Shown in pieces: positions 19,182-26,696 of a DNA stretch of 64,000 bases (position 1 is its first letter; each line of letters opens with the position of its first letter). The position numbers and the translations under genes were made by a program. The notes under the pieces were generated by a model that saw only the letters and a list, made by a program, of their open reading frames with translations, was not told where the DNA came from and made no database searches. The DNA lies in contig NZ_QFYR01000001.1 of the NCBI RefSeq assembly GCF_003254705.1, forward strand, positions 124,001-188,000, written 5' to 3'. The stretch comes from Phenylobacterium deserti (GTDB taxonomy: Bacteria; Pseudomonadota; Alphaproteobacteria; Caulobacterales; Caulobacteraceae).

Positions 19182-19903
19182 GCGAACACCGCCGCGATGT
19201 CCTCGGCCGTCATGAGCCGCCAGGCGCCCGGCTCGAGGTCGGCCGGCAAGTCCAGCCCGCCGACGCGGTCGCGGTGCAGCGCTACGACGTGATTGCCCAC
19301 CGCCGCGAACATGCGGCGGACCTGATGGTAGCGGCCTTCGTGGATCGTCAGCCGGACGGTGGTTTCATCGAGAGGTTCGAGCTCGGCGGGCAGCAGGGGT
19401 TTGTCCTCGCCCTCCAGCATCAGGTCGCCGGCCGCAAAGCGCGCAGCCTCGTCGCCGGCGAGCGGGCGGGCCAGGGTGGCGACGTAGCGCTTGGCCACAT
19501 GCTTCTTGGGCGAGATGATACGGTGCAGCAGGGCGCCGTCGTCGGTGAACAGCAGGAGGCCGGAAGTGTCCTTGTCCAGCCGCCCGACGGTGGAGAGGGC
19601 CGGATCGCGATCGCGCCAGCGGCCCGGCAGCAGGTCATAGACCAGCGCCCCGCTTTCCTTGTGCGAGCAGGTGACGCCCAGCGGCTTGTGCATCATCAGC
19701 GCCATGCCGGGCGGCGGATCGACCGCCCGCCCCTGCACGCGCATGCGGCTGGGAAGATCCGGCGTAACCGCGATCCGCTTCTCCGCATCGGTGAACGGCG
19801 CGCCGTCGAGCACGATCTGGCCGGCGCGGGCGAGTTGCTGGATCTCCTTGCGAGAGCCGTAGCCCATGTTGGCGAGCAGGCGGTCGACGCGGACGGTGCT
19901 CAC
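19178..19903 (-). CDS. RsuA-family pseudouridine synthase
   Basis: Converts a specific uridine of rRNA to pseudouridine. The N-terminal S4 RNA-binding domain (VRVDRLLANMGYGSRKEIQQLARAGQIVLDG, residues 4-34) is followed by the catalytic domain with GRLDKDTSGLLLFTDDG, where Asp110 is the nucleophile. KPLGVTCSHK and EGRYHQVRRMFAAVGNHVVALHR are the other family motifs. The absence of a C-terminal basic extension and the compact 241-residue length favour RsuA (16S position 516) over RluB/E/F, but specificity cannot be fixed from sequence. The GTG start at 19903 overlaps the upstream methyltransferase stop (GTGA), and the stop overlaps the next start, giving tight translational coupling. Confidence 0.88.
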   Translation of the reverse strand: MSTVRVDRLLANMGYGSRKEIQQLARAGQIVLDGAPFTDAEKRIAVTPDLPSRMRVQGRAVDPPPGMALMMHKPLGVTCSHKESGALVYDLLPGRWRDRDPALSTVGRLDKDTSGLLLFTDDGALLHRIISPKKHVAKRYVATLARPLAGDEAARFAAGDLMLEGEDKPLLPAELEPLDETTVRLTIHEGRYHQVRRMFAAVGNHVVALHRDRVGGLDLPADLEPGAWRLMTAEDIAAVFA

Positions 19904-20814
19904 TTGCGCGCCTCATAGACCTTGAAGCCGGCGGCATCGCCGCGCGGCGTCACCTGGGCGAACAGATCGGACAGCACCTGCTCGTAAGGCAGGTGCCGGT
20001 TGGCCACGAGCCACACGCGCCCGCCGGTCCGCAGGATCTGGTGGGCCCGACGAATGAAACCCTGCCCCAGCCCCTTGTCCTCGATGCCGGTGTCATGGAA
20101 GGGCGGGTTCATCACCACGAAGTCCAATCCGCCCAGGTCCGGCGCCCGGCGCGCATCGGCCCAATGGAAACGGACGCGCGGGTCATCGACGTTGCGCCGC
20201 GCCACCTCGACGGCCCGACGGTCGATGTCGACCAGCTCGAGGGCGGTGACGCCGCTGTTGGCCAGCACCGTATGAGCCAGCAGGCCGGTGCCGCAGCCGA
20301 GGTCGGCGCCATGCCCGGACAGATGAGGCAGAAGGGACATCAGGAGGCGGCTGCCGGGATCGGGACGATCCCAGCTGAAAACGCCAGGCTGGGTCCAGAG
20401 CCCGAGTTCCCTGGAAAGCCGCGGCCCGCCGTCCGCGATCGCCTGGTCGAGGCCGGTGGGCGCCTCGGGACGGCGGGTCTCGCAGATCCGGTGGTGACGG
20501 CGGCCGCTCTCGATCACCTCGCAGCCAAAGGCTTCCAGCTCCTTGCGAAGGCGCGAGCCGCCCTTCTCCTTGAGCGCCAGGGCAGTCAGCGGCGCACCGG
20601 GCGCCAGTGCGCGAAGCGCCTGGGCCAGCACATAGCGACGCTCCACCGTGCCAGGCGGCGCCTGGATCACCGCCCCAGACAGGCTCCCCGGCTCCAGCGC
20701 CTCCAGCGCCGCAGCGCCCGGGATCAAGGGAGAGACCTGGACAGCGCCGGCCGGAAGCTCGGCCAGATCGGCGGGCGGCGCGCCGTAGACGATGGCGGTA
20801 GGATTGGAGCTCAA
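19900..20814 (-). CDS. RsmC/RlmG-type rRNA guanine-N2 methyltransferase
   Basis: SAM-dependent methylation of a guanine in rRNA (16S G1207 for RsmC, 23S G1835 for RlmG). The N-terminal half (1-150) is the degenerate, non-catalytic methyltransferase-like domain typical of the family. The C-terminal half has HGADLGCGTGLLAHTVL (motif I), ALELVDIDRRAVEVARRNV (motif II) and the signature DFVVMNPPFHDTG, whose NPPFH is diagnostic for N2-guanine enzymes. It ends with GFIRRAHQILRTGGRVWLVANRHLPYE. The start is TTG 20814 with only a weak ribosome site, so this position is the least certain part. First of three overlapping genes devoted to RNA modification plus a synthase-like protein. Confidence 0.85.
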   Translation of the reverse strand: MSSNPTAIVYGAPPADLAELPAGAVQVSPLIPGAAALEALEPGSLSGAVIQAPPGTVERRYVLAQALRALAPGAPLTALALKEKGGSRLRKELEAFGCEVIESGRRHHRICETRRPEAPTGLDQAIADGGPRLSRELGLWTQPGVFSWDRPDPGSRLLMSLLPHLSGHGADLGCGTGLLAHTVLANSGVTALELVDIDRRAVEVARRNVDDPRVRFHWADARRAPDLGGLDFVVMNPPFHDTGIEDKGLGQGFIRRAHQILRTGGRVWLVANRHLPYEQVLSDLFAQVTPRGDAAGFKVYEARK

Positions 20815-20937
20815 GACGAAGGATCTCGCAGAAGGTGCGGGCGATTAGCGGCAGGGTGGCGGAGAAGTCCAGCAAGCGATCCCGCTGGGCCGCCGCGGGC
20901 GACTGCGGCTAGCATGTCCGAAGTTGAGGAGCAGCAC

Positions 20938-21348
20938 ATGACACACGACACCGATGGGCCGGACTTCGAGGACGGCGGCTTCGACGTGGACGACTGGACC
21001 CGGCTGCCCGCCTTCGTCGGGGTCATCGCGACGCTGGAGGACGTCCAGAGCCGCAAGGCCGTCTTTGCACTGAACGAGACGGAGAACGCGCGCCCGATCG
21101 AAATGGAACTGCCCCAGCCGGTGATCTGGTGGAGCGAGGACGGGCAGGAGGCCGCCGTCGCCGTCCAGGCCGAGGCGCACGACACGGACGAGGGCGAGAC
21201 CATGGAGGTGCTTGGCCTGATCCTGCCGGACGGAGGCGGCGCCGTCGCCCTGCTGGAAGACGTCGACCTTGTCGACGACAGCGATCCGGTGTGGCGCGAG
21301 CTGGTGGCCGGAGCCACCGGCGAGGAGACGGGAGAGGACGAGGGCTGA
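20938..21348 (+). CDS. Acidic hypothetical protein
   Basis: A 136-residue, very acidic soluble protein: TDGPDFEDGGFDVDDWTRLPA at the start and ATGEETGEDEG at the end. It has a predicted beta-rich middle, FVGVIATLEDVQSRKAVFALNE and ARPIEMELPQPVIWWSEDGQEAAVAVQAEAHD. GAGGAG lies about 7 bases before ATG 20938, which is preferred over an in-frame ATG at 20914. It is divergent from the RsmC-like gene. Ends 65 bases before the first gene of the BlaI operon, with the operon promoter starting right after its stop codon. No family recognised. Confidence 0.65.
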   Translation: MTHDTDGPDFEDGGFDVDDWTRLPAFVGVIATLEDVQSRKAVFALNETENARPIEMELPQPVIWWSEDGQEAAVAVQAEAHDTDEGETMEVLGLILPDGGGAVALLEDVDLVDDSDPVWRELVAGATGEETGEDEG

Positions 21349-21352
21349 GCCG

Positions 21353-21398
21353 TTGACTCCTCGGATTACACATGTAAGTTCACTGGACTACACATGTA
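21353..21398 (+). promoter_or_regulatory. Promoter with two BlaI/MecI-type operators
   Basis: The palindrome TACACATGTA occurs twice, at 21367-21376 and 21389-21398, 22 bases (two helical turns) apart. TACA/TGTA dyads are the known recognition pattern of BlaI/MecI repressors. A sigma70-like TTGACT (21353-21358) and TAAGTT (21375-21380) place operator 1 against the -10 element and operator 2 in the early leader. It drives the ExbB-like gene and blaI, so autorepression is likely. Confidence 0.8.
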
Positions 21399-21413
21399 AT
21401 TCGGAGGAGCGCC

Positions 21414-21902
21414 ATGCGCTGCAGACTGCCGTTGCTCGTGTTCGTGACCGCCGCGATGGCGGCGCCCGCCCTGGCGCAGGAGGAGACGTACCGCATTGTC
21501 CCTCCCGCTGAACGACTGACCATGTCCGATGTCTTCGCCGACGCCGCGCCTGCGAACCAGGCGATCATGGCGGGCCTGCTGATCGCCACCGTCGCGGCGG
21601 TGGTGCTGTGGGCCATCCGGCTGACCCGCAAGGTGGACGTGACCGGCTCCAGTCTCACCTACTTCCGGGCCTTGAAGGGCGTGGGACCGCTGCTGGGCCT
21701 TCTGGGCGCCAGCTACACGCTGCTGGGCGGGTTCATGGGCCTGGCCAACAGCCGCCCCACCCCGCCGATGAGCGTGCTGGCGCCAGGCTATGCGGAAGCC
21801 ACGCTCGAGGTGGGGATCGGCCTGTTCGCCGCCACGGTGGCCGTGCTGTGCGAGCGTCACCTTGAAGGCCGGATGCGCCGGGCCGCCGCCCAGTTCGCCT
21901 GA
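21414..21902 (+). CDS. Short MotA/TolQ/ExbB-like membrane protein
   Basis: A 162-residue protein with an N-terminal signal or anchor segment (RLPLLVFVTAAMAAPALAQ), then three further hydrophobic segments: NQAIMAGLLIATVAAVVLWAI, a central one around GVGPLLGLLGASYTLLGGFMGL, and EVGIGLFAATVAVLCERHLEGRM. The last block and AEATLEVGIGLFAATVAV resemble the proton-channel family (A-E-A-L-x-x-T-x-x-G-L-x-x-A in ExbB/TolQ), but the cytoplasmic loop is much shortened. No ExbD/TolR partner is adjacent. It is controlled by paired BlaI-type operators and lies 4 bases before blaI in the same operon. It may sense or respond to envelope stress, which is inference. Confidence 0.6.
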   Translation: MRCRLPLLVFVTAAMAAPALAQEETYRIVPPAERLTMSDVFADAAPANQAIMAGLLIATVAAVVLWAIRLTRKVDVTGSSLTYFRALKGVGPLLGLLGASYTLLGGFMGLANSRPTPPMSVLAPGYAEATLEVGIGLFAATVAVLCERHLEGRMRRAAAQFA

Positions 21903-21906
21903 GGTC

Positions 21907-22287
21907 ATGACCGACACGCCAAGGATCTCGGCCGGCGAAAGCCAGGTCATGGAGGCGCTGTGGTCTTCGGGGCCCCTGTCGGCCGACGAGATCGTCCGAC
22001 AGGTCGCCCCAGCCCAGGGCTGGGGTGAAGCGACGGTCAAGACGTTGATCAACCGGCTGCTGAAGAAGAAGGCCCTGGTCTCGGAGCGGTCCGAGGGGCG
22101 GACGCTCTATCGGCCGCTGATCAGCCGCGAGGCTTACCTGACGGAGGAAAGCCAGGGGCTTCTGGACCGGCTGTTCGGGGGCCGACTGGCCCCCATGGTG
22201 GCGCACTTCGCGCGGCAACAGCAGTTGTCGCCGGAGGAGATGGCGCAGCTGAAGCGCCTGATCCGGGAGATGGACACCGAGGATTAG
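21907..22287 (+). CDS. BlaI/MecI/CopY-family repressor
   Basis: A 126-residue winged-helix repressor. The DNA-binding half (about 5-75) reads ISAGESQVMEALWSSGPLSADEIV and then GEATVKTLINRLLKKKALVSERSEGRTLYRPLISREAY, typical of penicillinase-repressor proteins. The C-terminal half is the helical dimerisation domain, which in BlaI/MecI is cleaved by the metalloprotease BlaR1/MecR1. No BlaR1-type M56 peptidase gene lies nearby, so the inducing route is unknown. Its own operon promoter has two TACACATGTA dyads. ATG 21907 is used because it starts directly before the domain; upstream frame sequence is not conserved-looking. Its stop overlaps the convergent XRE gene by 4 bases. Confidence 0.88.
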   Translation: MTDTPRISAGESQVMEALWSSGPLSADEIVRQVAPAQGWGEATVKTLINRLLKKKALVSERSEGRTLYRPLISREAYLTEESQGLLDRLFGGRLAPMVAHFARQQQLSPEEMAQLKRLIREMDTED

Positions 22288-23081
22288 GCCGGACGCGGCG
22301 CCATGGCCCGGAGCGCCGCGGCCGTCTCATCGTCCGCCGGGAAGAAGGTTTCCAGCGTCAGCTCGGCCAAGGTGACGTCCACGGCGGTGCCGAAGACGGT
22401 GGTCGCGCTGATGAAGGACAACACGCGGCCGCCGAGCTCCATTCGCAGAGGCACGGCGACACCGCCAAAATCCTCGTGGCGCCGGTCCGAGGCAGGTGGC
22501 CGCGGCAGAGATTCCAGCTCCGCGAGCAGCGCCTCGACCTGCGGGTCGGCAGTGAGCACAGTCTCGCTGCGCAACCGCTCCAGCAGGTGAGCACGCCATT
22601 CGGCGAGGTTGAGAATGTGCGGCGCGAGGCCCTGCGGATGGAGGGAGAGCCGCAGGACGTTGAGCGGCGGCGCCAGGAGCTCGGGCGCGACGCCGTCCAG
22701 CAGTGGAGCGACGGCGCGGTTGGCGGCCACAAGGTTCCACTGCCGGTCCACAGCGAGCGCCGGATAGGGCTCGTGCCCCGCCAGGATGACGTCCACCGCA
22801 CGCCGTGCGGCCGCCAGCGCGGGATCGTCCAGTCGACGCTCGGGGAAGACGGGCGCAAAGCCCGCCGCAACCAGCAGGGCGTTGCGTTCGCGCAGCGGCA
22901 CGTCGAGCTGTTCAGCCAAGCGCAGCACCATCTCGCGGCTCGGCTGGGCGCGGCCGGTCTCCAGGAAGCTGAGGTGGCGAGTGGAGATATCCGCGTCCAG
23001 GGCGAGATCCAGCTGGCTGAGCCTGCGCCGCTCGCGCCATTCCCTCAGCTTGCCGCCGACGCCAGGCTTTCCAAGGCTCAT
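22284..23081 (-). CDS. XRE-family regulator with MmyB-like ligand-binding domain
   Basis: A 265-residue transcription factor. The N-terminal helix-turn-helix (about 8-65) is LREWRERRRLSQLDLALDADISTRHLSFLETGRAQPSREM. The C-terminal part (about 90-260) matches the MmyB-like domain: LDDPALAAARRAVDVILAGHEPYPALAVDRQWNLVAANRAVAPLL and LNLAEWRAHLLERLRSE, thought to bind a fatty acid or similar small molecule. ATG 23081 is preceded by GAGGAGGAGG. The frame stays open upstream but without conserved sequence. It is divergently arranged with a four-helix membrane protein across a 123-base gap holding a perfect dyad, the usual picture of a regulator and its target. Confidence 0.88.
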   Translation of the reverse strand: MSLGKPGVGGKLREWRERRRLSQLDLALDADISTRHLSFLETGRAQPSREMVLRLAEQLDVPLRERNALLVAAGFAPVFPERRLDDPALAAARRAVDVILAGHEPYPALAVDRQWNLVAANRAVAPLLDGVAPELLAPPLNVLRLSLHPQGLAPHILNLAEWRAHLLERLRSETVLTADPQVEALLAELESLPRPPASDRRHEDFGGVAVPLRMELGGRVLSFISATTVFGTAVDVTLAELTLETFFPADDETAAALRAMAPRPA

Positions 23082-23135
23082 GGGCTGATCCTCCTCCTCA
23101 CGGCCAAGGCTTAGGCGGTCGCCGACCTCCCGGCC

Positions 23136-23152
23136 ATTACCTGCCGGGTAAT
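23136..23152. promoter_or_regulatory. Dyad ATTACC-N5-GGTAAT, probable operator of the XRE regulator
   Basis: Perfect 6-bp inverted repeat (23136-23141 / 23147-23152) with a 5-base centre, placed in the 123-base space between the divergent XRE and membrane-protein genes. It is the only strong dyad there. Confidence 0.6.
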
Positions 23153-23204
23153 CGACCCGCCAAAGCGGCGGGCGCAGCCTCTCCTCGCCAACAAGGAGAC
23201 GGCC

Positions 23205-23597
23205 ATGACCCACACCGACCAGACCCAGCTTCGCCGCGTTCTCGGCCTCGACGCGCTCACATGCGCGGCCGCCGGCGCCCTGATGGCAGGCGCAGCCCAG
23301 CCGCTCGCCGGCTGGACAGGGCTTTCGCCCACCCTGCTGATGGGCGCGGGCCTCAGCCTCTTCCCCGTGGCGGCCCTGTTCGGCTGGATGAGCCGGCAAG
23401 CCCGCGTGCCGTCCGGGCTGATCTGGTTGGCGGTTCTGGGCAACGCCGCGTGGGTCGCGGCGAGCCTGGTCGTGCTGACGCTCGAGAGCCCCACCCCGTT
23501 CGGCTACGCTTTCGTGCTGGGCCAAGCGGCAGCGGTGGCGATCCTTGCCGGGCTGGAAGCGCGAGCGCTGCCGGTCAGGCGGGCCGCAGCTGTTTGA
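23205..23597 (+). CDS. Four-helix membrane protein divergent from XRE regulator
   Basis: A 130-residue integral membrane protein with four hydrophobic segments: ALTCAAAGALMAGAAQPLAGW, PTLLMGAGLSLFPVAALFGW, GLIWLAVLGNAAWVAASLVVL and GYAFVLGQAAAVAILAGLEARAL. Similar small proteins commonly sit next to XRE/MmyB regulators in alpha- and betaproteobacteria, but no function is assigned. AAGGAG lies 7 bases before ATG 23205. The following 231 bases (23598-23828) hold only an 11-bp hairpin at 23642-23669 without T-run and no gene that I can support. Confidence 0.7.
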   Translation: MTHTDQTQLRRVLGLDALTCAAAGALMAGAAQPLAGWTGLSPTLLMGAGLSLFPVAALFGWMSRQARVPSGLIWLAVLGNAAWVAASLVVLTLESPTPFGYAFVLGQAAAVAILAGLEARALPVRRAAAV

Positions 23598-23828
23598 GGT
23601 CGGCGCAGCGAAGCTGCCAGAGCGCGAAGCTCCTGCGGGTGGTCCGGCCGCTGCATGAAGCGGCCGGACGCCTCAGCAGGTCCGGTCGCCTCCGCAGCGG
23701 AACCCGTTCGTCAGCGGTTCAGCTAGACGCGGCTCACCCTGCTGGAACCCGTTTTCTATTTCAGGTGAGCGGAACAACCCTGAGGCGCTTCAGGTTCGGC
23801 GGGCATCACCCTCCAGGAGCCTGCTGCT

Positions 23829-25088
23829 GTGTCCGAGTCATCTTCCGCCGTTTCCCGGCGTTCCTTGCTGAGCGCCACTGCGGCGGGCGCAAGCGCAGCC
23901 CTGACCGCCAGCGCCGCCGTCGCCCAGGGCGTGGGCGGACTGCCCAACCGGGCCGTTGGCCGCCCGCAACCGAAGCTGGAGGAAAGCCCGCCCTGGCCGG
24001 AAGACCGCAAGGTCGGCTTCGCCGTCGTCGGCTTGGGCAAGTTCGCCATGGGCCAGATCATCCCGGCCTTCGGCGAGTCCAAGGCCGCCAAGCTGGTGGC
24101 GGTGGTCAGCGGCAGCCCGGAGAAGGCCCAGCGCGTGGCCGCCCAGCATGGCATCGGGCCGGACGGCATCTATGACTATTCGAACTTCGACCGCATCGCC
24201 CAGAACCCAAAAGTCGAGGTGGTCTATGTGATCCTGCCGAACTCCCTGCACCCGGAATTCACCACGCGGGCGTTCCAGGCCGGCAAGCACGTGCTGTGCG
24301 AGAAGCCGATGGCCAACACGCCGGAGGAATGCCAGCGGATGATCGACGCCGGGCGCCGGGCGGGCAAGAAACTGATGATCGCCTACCGCGAGCAGTACGA
24401 GCCCCATAACCTGGAAGTCATGCGCCGCATCCGGGCGGGCGAGTTGGGCGACCTGCGGGTCATCTCCACGGACAACGGCCGACATGCGGACCCGAAGGAC
24501 CCCGCCGACCAATGGCGGCTGCAGAAGTCGCTGGCGGGCGGCGGCGCCCTGCCCGACGTCGGCATCTATGGCCTGAACGCCCAACGCTATCTGTCCGGCG
24601 AGGAGCCTGTGGAGGTTCGCGGGTGGATCGACAGCCCCGAGGGCGACCCGCGCTTCCGCGAAGTGGAGGACGTGACCTGCTGGCAGCTGCGCTTCCCCAG
24701 CGGGCTGATCGCCAACGGCTCGACCTCCTACAGCTACCAGGACGCCAGCCGGTTCGAGATCCTGGGGACCAAGGCGCGGGTGACCATGGACCCCGCCGCC
24801 GAGTACGACGGCCATCGGGTGATGGTGAAGGACCAGAAGGGGCAGCAGCAGCTGGCGATCCAGGAGGTCAACCAGATGGCCCGCGAGATCGACCACATGG
24901 CCAAGGCGGTCCGCAACAACACCGAGGTGAAGACGCCGGGCGAGGAAGGCATGCAGGACGTGCGCCTGATCCACGCCATCTATGAGAGCGCGCGAACCGG
25001 CCAGGCGGTGAAGATCAACTGGACCTACAAGCGCCGCATCGACGCGGCCCAGGCCGACAAGGACGAGCAGCCCAAGCCGCCGGGCTAA
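23829..25088 (+). CDS. Tat-exported Gfo/Idh/MocA-family oxidoreductase, GFOR-like
   Basis: NAD(P)-dependent sugar oxidoreductase, probably periplasmic. The Tat signal SRRSLLSATAAGASAAL (Arg10-Arg11) precedes a Pro-rich spacer. The Rossmann domain has VGFAVVGLGKFAMGQIIPAF, and LCEKPMANTPEEC holds the EKP motif with its catalytic Lys. The C-terminal domain (about 190-380) includes GGGALPDVGIYGLNAQRYL with the D-x-G-x-Y/H-x-x-x pattern. An exported enzyme with tightly bound cofactor resembles Zymomonas glucose-fructose oxidoreductase, which oxidises glucose while reducing fructose to sorbitol. A different sugar pair is equally possible. GTG start with AGGAG 10 bases before. A strong terminator follows. 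Confidence 0.85.
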   Translation: MSESSSAVSRRSLLSATAAGASAALTASAAVAQGVGGLPNRAVGRPQPKLEESPPWPEDRKVGFAVVGLGKFAMGQIIPAFGESKAAKLVAVVSGSPEKAQRVAAQHGIGPDGIYDYSNFDRIAQNPKVEVVYVILPNSLHPEFTTRAFQAGKHVLCEKPMANTPEECQRMIDAGRRAGKKLMIAYREQYEPHNLEVMRRIRAGELGDLRVISTDNGRHADPKDPADQWRLQKSLAGGGALPDVGIYGLNAQRYLSGEEPVEVRGWIDSPEGDPRFREVEDVTCWQLRFPSGLIANGSTSYSYQDASRFEILGTKARVTMDPAAEYDGHRVMVKDQKGQQQLAIQEVNQMAREIDHMAKAVRNNTEVKTPGEEGMQDVRLIHAIYESARTGQAVKINWTYKRRIDAAQADKDEQPKPPG

Positions 25089-25112
25089 GGGTCTTAAGGA
25101 GGCTCAAAGAAC

Positions 25113-25150
25113 AGCGGCCGCCGGGGCGATCCCGGCGGCCGCTTTCGTTT
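25113..25150. terminator. Terminator hairpin between convergent genes
   Basis: Perfect 13-bp GC stem (25113-25125 / 25131-25143) with a 5-base loop and TTTCGTTT on the plus-strand side. The minus side has a weaker T-rich run, so it may stop both genes. Its 3' end touches the stop codon of the PEBP gene. Confidence 0.85.
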
Positions 25151-25725
25151 CAGGTGCGCTCGTAGGTGGCGACCAGGACGCCCTTGGCCAGAACGTGGCC
25201 GCTCATCGCCTCCACCACCGCTCCGCGGCTGGGGGCGTGGTCGAAGGAAAGCTTCCGGTCCAAGGCGAAGAGCTGGAAGACATAGAGGTGCGGCCCGTGC
25301 CCGCGCGGGGGATCGGGCGGCAGCCAGGCGGTCTGCAGGTACGAGTTGCGGCCAAGCACCTCGTCCAGCCCCGCGTGGCGGGGGCTCTTGAACTCGCCTT
25401 CCGGCAGGACCTCCAGTTCCGGCGGCAGGTCCCAGGCCAGCAGGTGGACCAGCGGATCGTTGGCCGGGGCGTCAGGGTCCTCGACGATCAGAACGAGGCC
25501 CTGGGTCTCTTCCGGCAAGCTGCGCCAGGCGAGCGGCGGCGAGATCTGGTCGCCGTCAGCGGTGAACCTTGGCGGGATCGAGCTGCCGTCTTCGAACTCC
25601 GGACTTTCCAGGTCGATCGACTGCGGAGCCCCGACGAAGGCCGGCTGTTCGCTCACGACCTTGCCATAGCCGGCGCGGGCGCTGCGCAGCGCCCGGCCGA
25701 CCGCGGAGGGGATCTTCTCCAGCAT
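25150..25725 (-). CDS. YbhB/YbcL-type phosphatidylethanolamine-binding (PEBP) protein
   Basis: A 191-residue protein of the Raf-kinase-inhibitor-like family. Family blocks: IDLESPEFEDGSSIPPRFTADGDQISPPLAW, LVLIVEDPDAPANDPLVHLLAWDLPPE (anion-binding DPDAP and the H-x-W/L region) and GRNSYLQTAWLPPDPPRGHGPHLYVFQLFALD (the PP-x-G-x-G-x-H-x-Y signature). Bacterial members bind small anions or lipids. The physiological role is unsettled. No signal peptide. It is 2 bases downstream of the SDR gene, so the two are co-transcribed. Confidence 0.88.
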   Translation of the reverse strand: MLEKIPSAVGRALRSARAGYGKVVSEQPAFVGAPQSIDLESPEFEDGSSIPPRFTADGDQISPPLAWRSLPEETQGLVLIVEDPDAPANDPLVHLLAWDLPPELEVLPEGEFKSPRHAGLDEVLGRNSYLQTAWLPPDPPRGHGPHLYVFQLFALDRKLSFDHAPSRGAVVEAMSGHVLAKGVLVATYERT

Positions 25726-25727
25726 GG

Positions 25728-26534
25728 CTAGTGCTTTCCGGAGCCGGGCTCGGACAGCCCGCGGTGGACCTGGGCGGCGGCGGTGTCGCTGAGCATCTCG
25801 GCGGTGGCGGCCATGGCCTTGTTCTTGAGGCTGGGGATCACCCGGTCCTTGTCGGCCATGAGGCCGTCGAAGGCGGCCTTGGCGACCATGGCGGGGTCGT
25901 CCTTGTTCTCCATCTGGCCGGCCTTGGTGTCCATCATCTCGGCGCGTTCGAAGAAGTTGGTGTCGGTGACCGAAGGCATGAGCACCGTGACGCCGACGCC
26001 GGTGTCCTTCAGTTCGTTGCGCAGGGCCTCGCCGAACCAGCGCAGAAAGACCTTGGTGCCGCCGTACACCGCCTCGAACGGGTCAGGCATGGTGGCGGCG
26101 ATGGAAGAGGTGAAGAGGATCTTCCCCTTGTCCCGCTGGACCATGTCCTTGAGCACGTACTTGGTGAGCGCCACCGAGCCGGTGATGTTCAGGTTGATCA
26201 TCCGCAGCTCCTTCTCGAGGTCGGTCTCGACGAAGGGGCCGCCCAGGCCGACGCCGGCGTTGACGCAGAGCACGTCGACGGGGCGGCCCAGGGCCTGGAT
26301 GTCCTGGTAGAGCTGCTTGACGCCGCCTTCGGTAGCCAGATCGACGGCGCAGGTTTGCACGCTTTGCGCGCCGGCGGCCTGCAGGGACTGGGCGGCTTCC
26401 GCCAGGTGGGCGGGGTCTTCGGCGGCGATCAGTAGGTCGTAGTCGTGCTCGGCGAACTGCTTGGCGAGTTCATAGCCGATGCCATTCGAGCCGCCGGTGA
26501 TCACGGCGAGCGGGCGGATGTCTTGGCTGTCCAT
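25728..26534 (-). CDS. Short-chain dehydrogenase/reductase (SDR)
   Basis: NAD(P)-dependent oxidoreductase of 268 residues with the classical fold. TGGSNGIG (13-20) binds the coenzyme, NAG (92-94) is the structural motif, and the catalytic set is Ser143/144 with Tyr157 and Lys161 (YGGTK). The substrate pocket and the DTNFFERAEMMDT loop give no clear substrate. The C-terminal helical extension (SLKNKAMAATAEMLSDTAAAQVHRG) resembles SDRs acting on lipids or ketones. First gene of a two-gene unit with the PEBP protein. ATG 26534 faces a divergent gene across 162 bases. Confidence 0.88.
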   Translation of the reverse strand: MDSQDIRPLAVITGGSNGIGYELAKQFAEHDYDLLIAAEDPAHLAEAAQSLQAAGAQSVQTCAVDLATEGGVKQLYQDIQALGRPVDVLCVNAGVGLGGPFVETDLEKELRMINLNITGSVALTKYVLKDMVQRDKGKILFTSSIAATMPDPFEAVYGGTKVFLRWFGEALRNELKDTGVGVTVLMPSVTDTNFFERAEMMDTKAGQMENKDDPAMVAKAAFDGLMADKDRVIPSLKNKAMAATAEMLSDTAAAQVHRGLSEPGSGKH

Positions 26535-26696
26535 TTGGGGGCTCCAGGCTGGGTTGTCCGTGCAACCCTGCGGCGGCGCCCAAGTTCCGCGCCGCGACGG
26601 CGACCTGAAGCCCCAGTGAGATTGAGTTCAGTAATTACTAGACTCGCCGACGCTAGACGAGCTATGAGGCTCCTACCGTAGAGTTTGGAGCCACAG

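Noticed and set aside
23082..23525. Extended frame upstream of the XRE regulator
   Set aside because: Strong GAGGAGGAGG site and ATG at 23081 define the start; the extension overlaps the divergent membrane-protein gene.
23642..23669. Perfect 11-bp hairpin between two genes
   Set aside because: No T-run on either side and 45 bases after the upstream stop; not enough to call a terminator or RNA gene.
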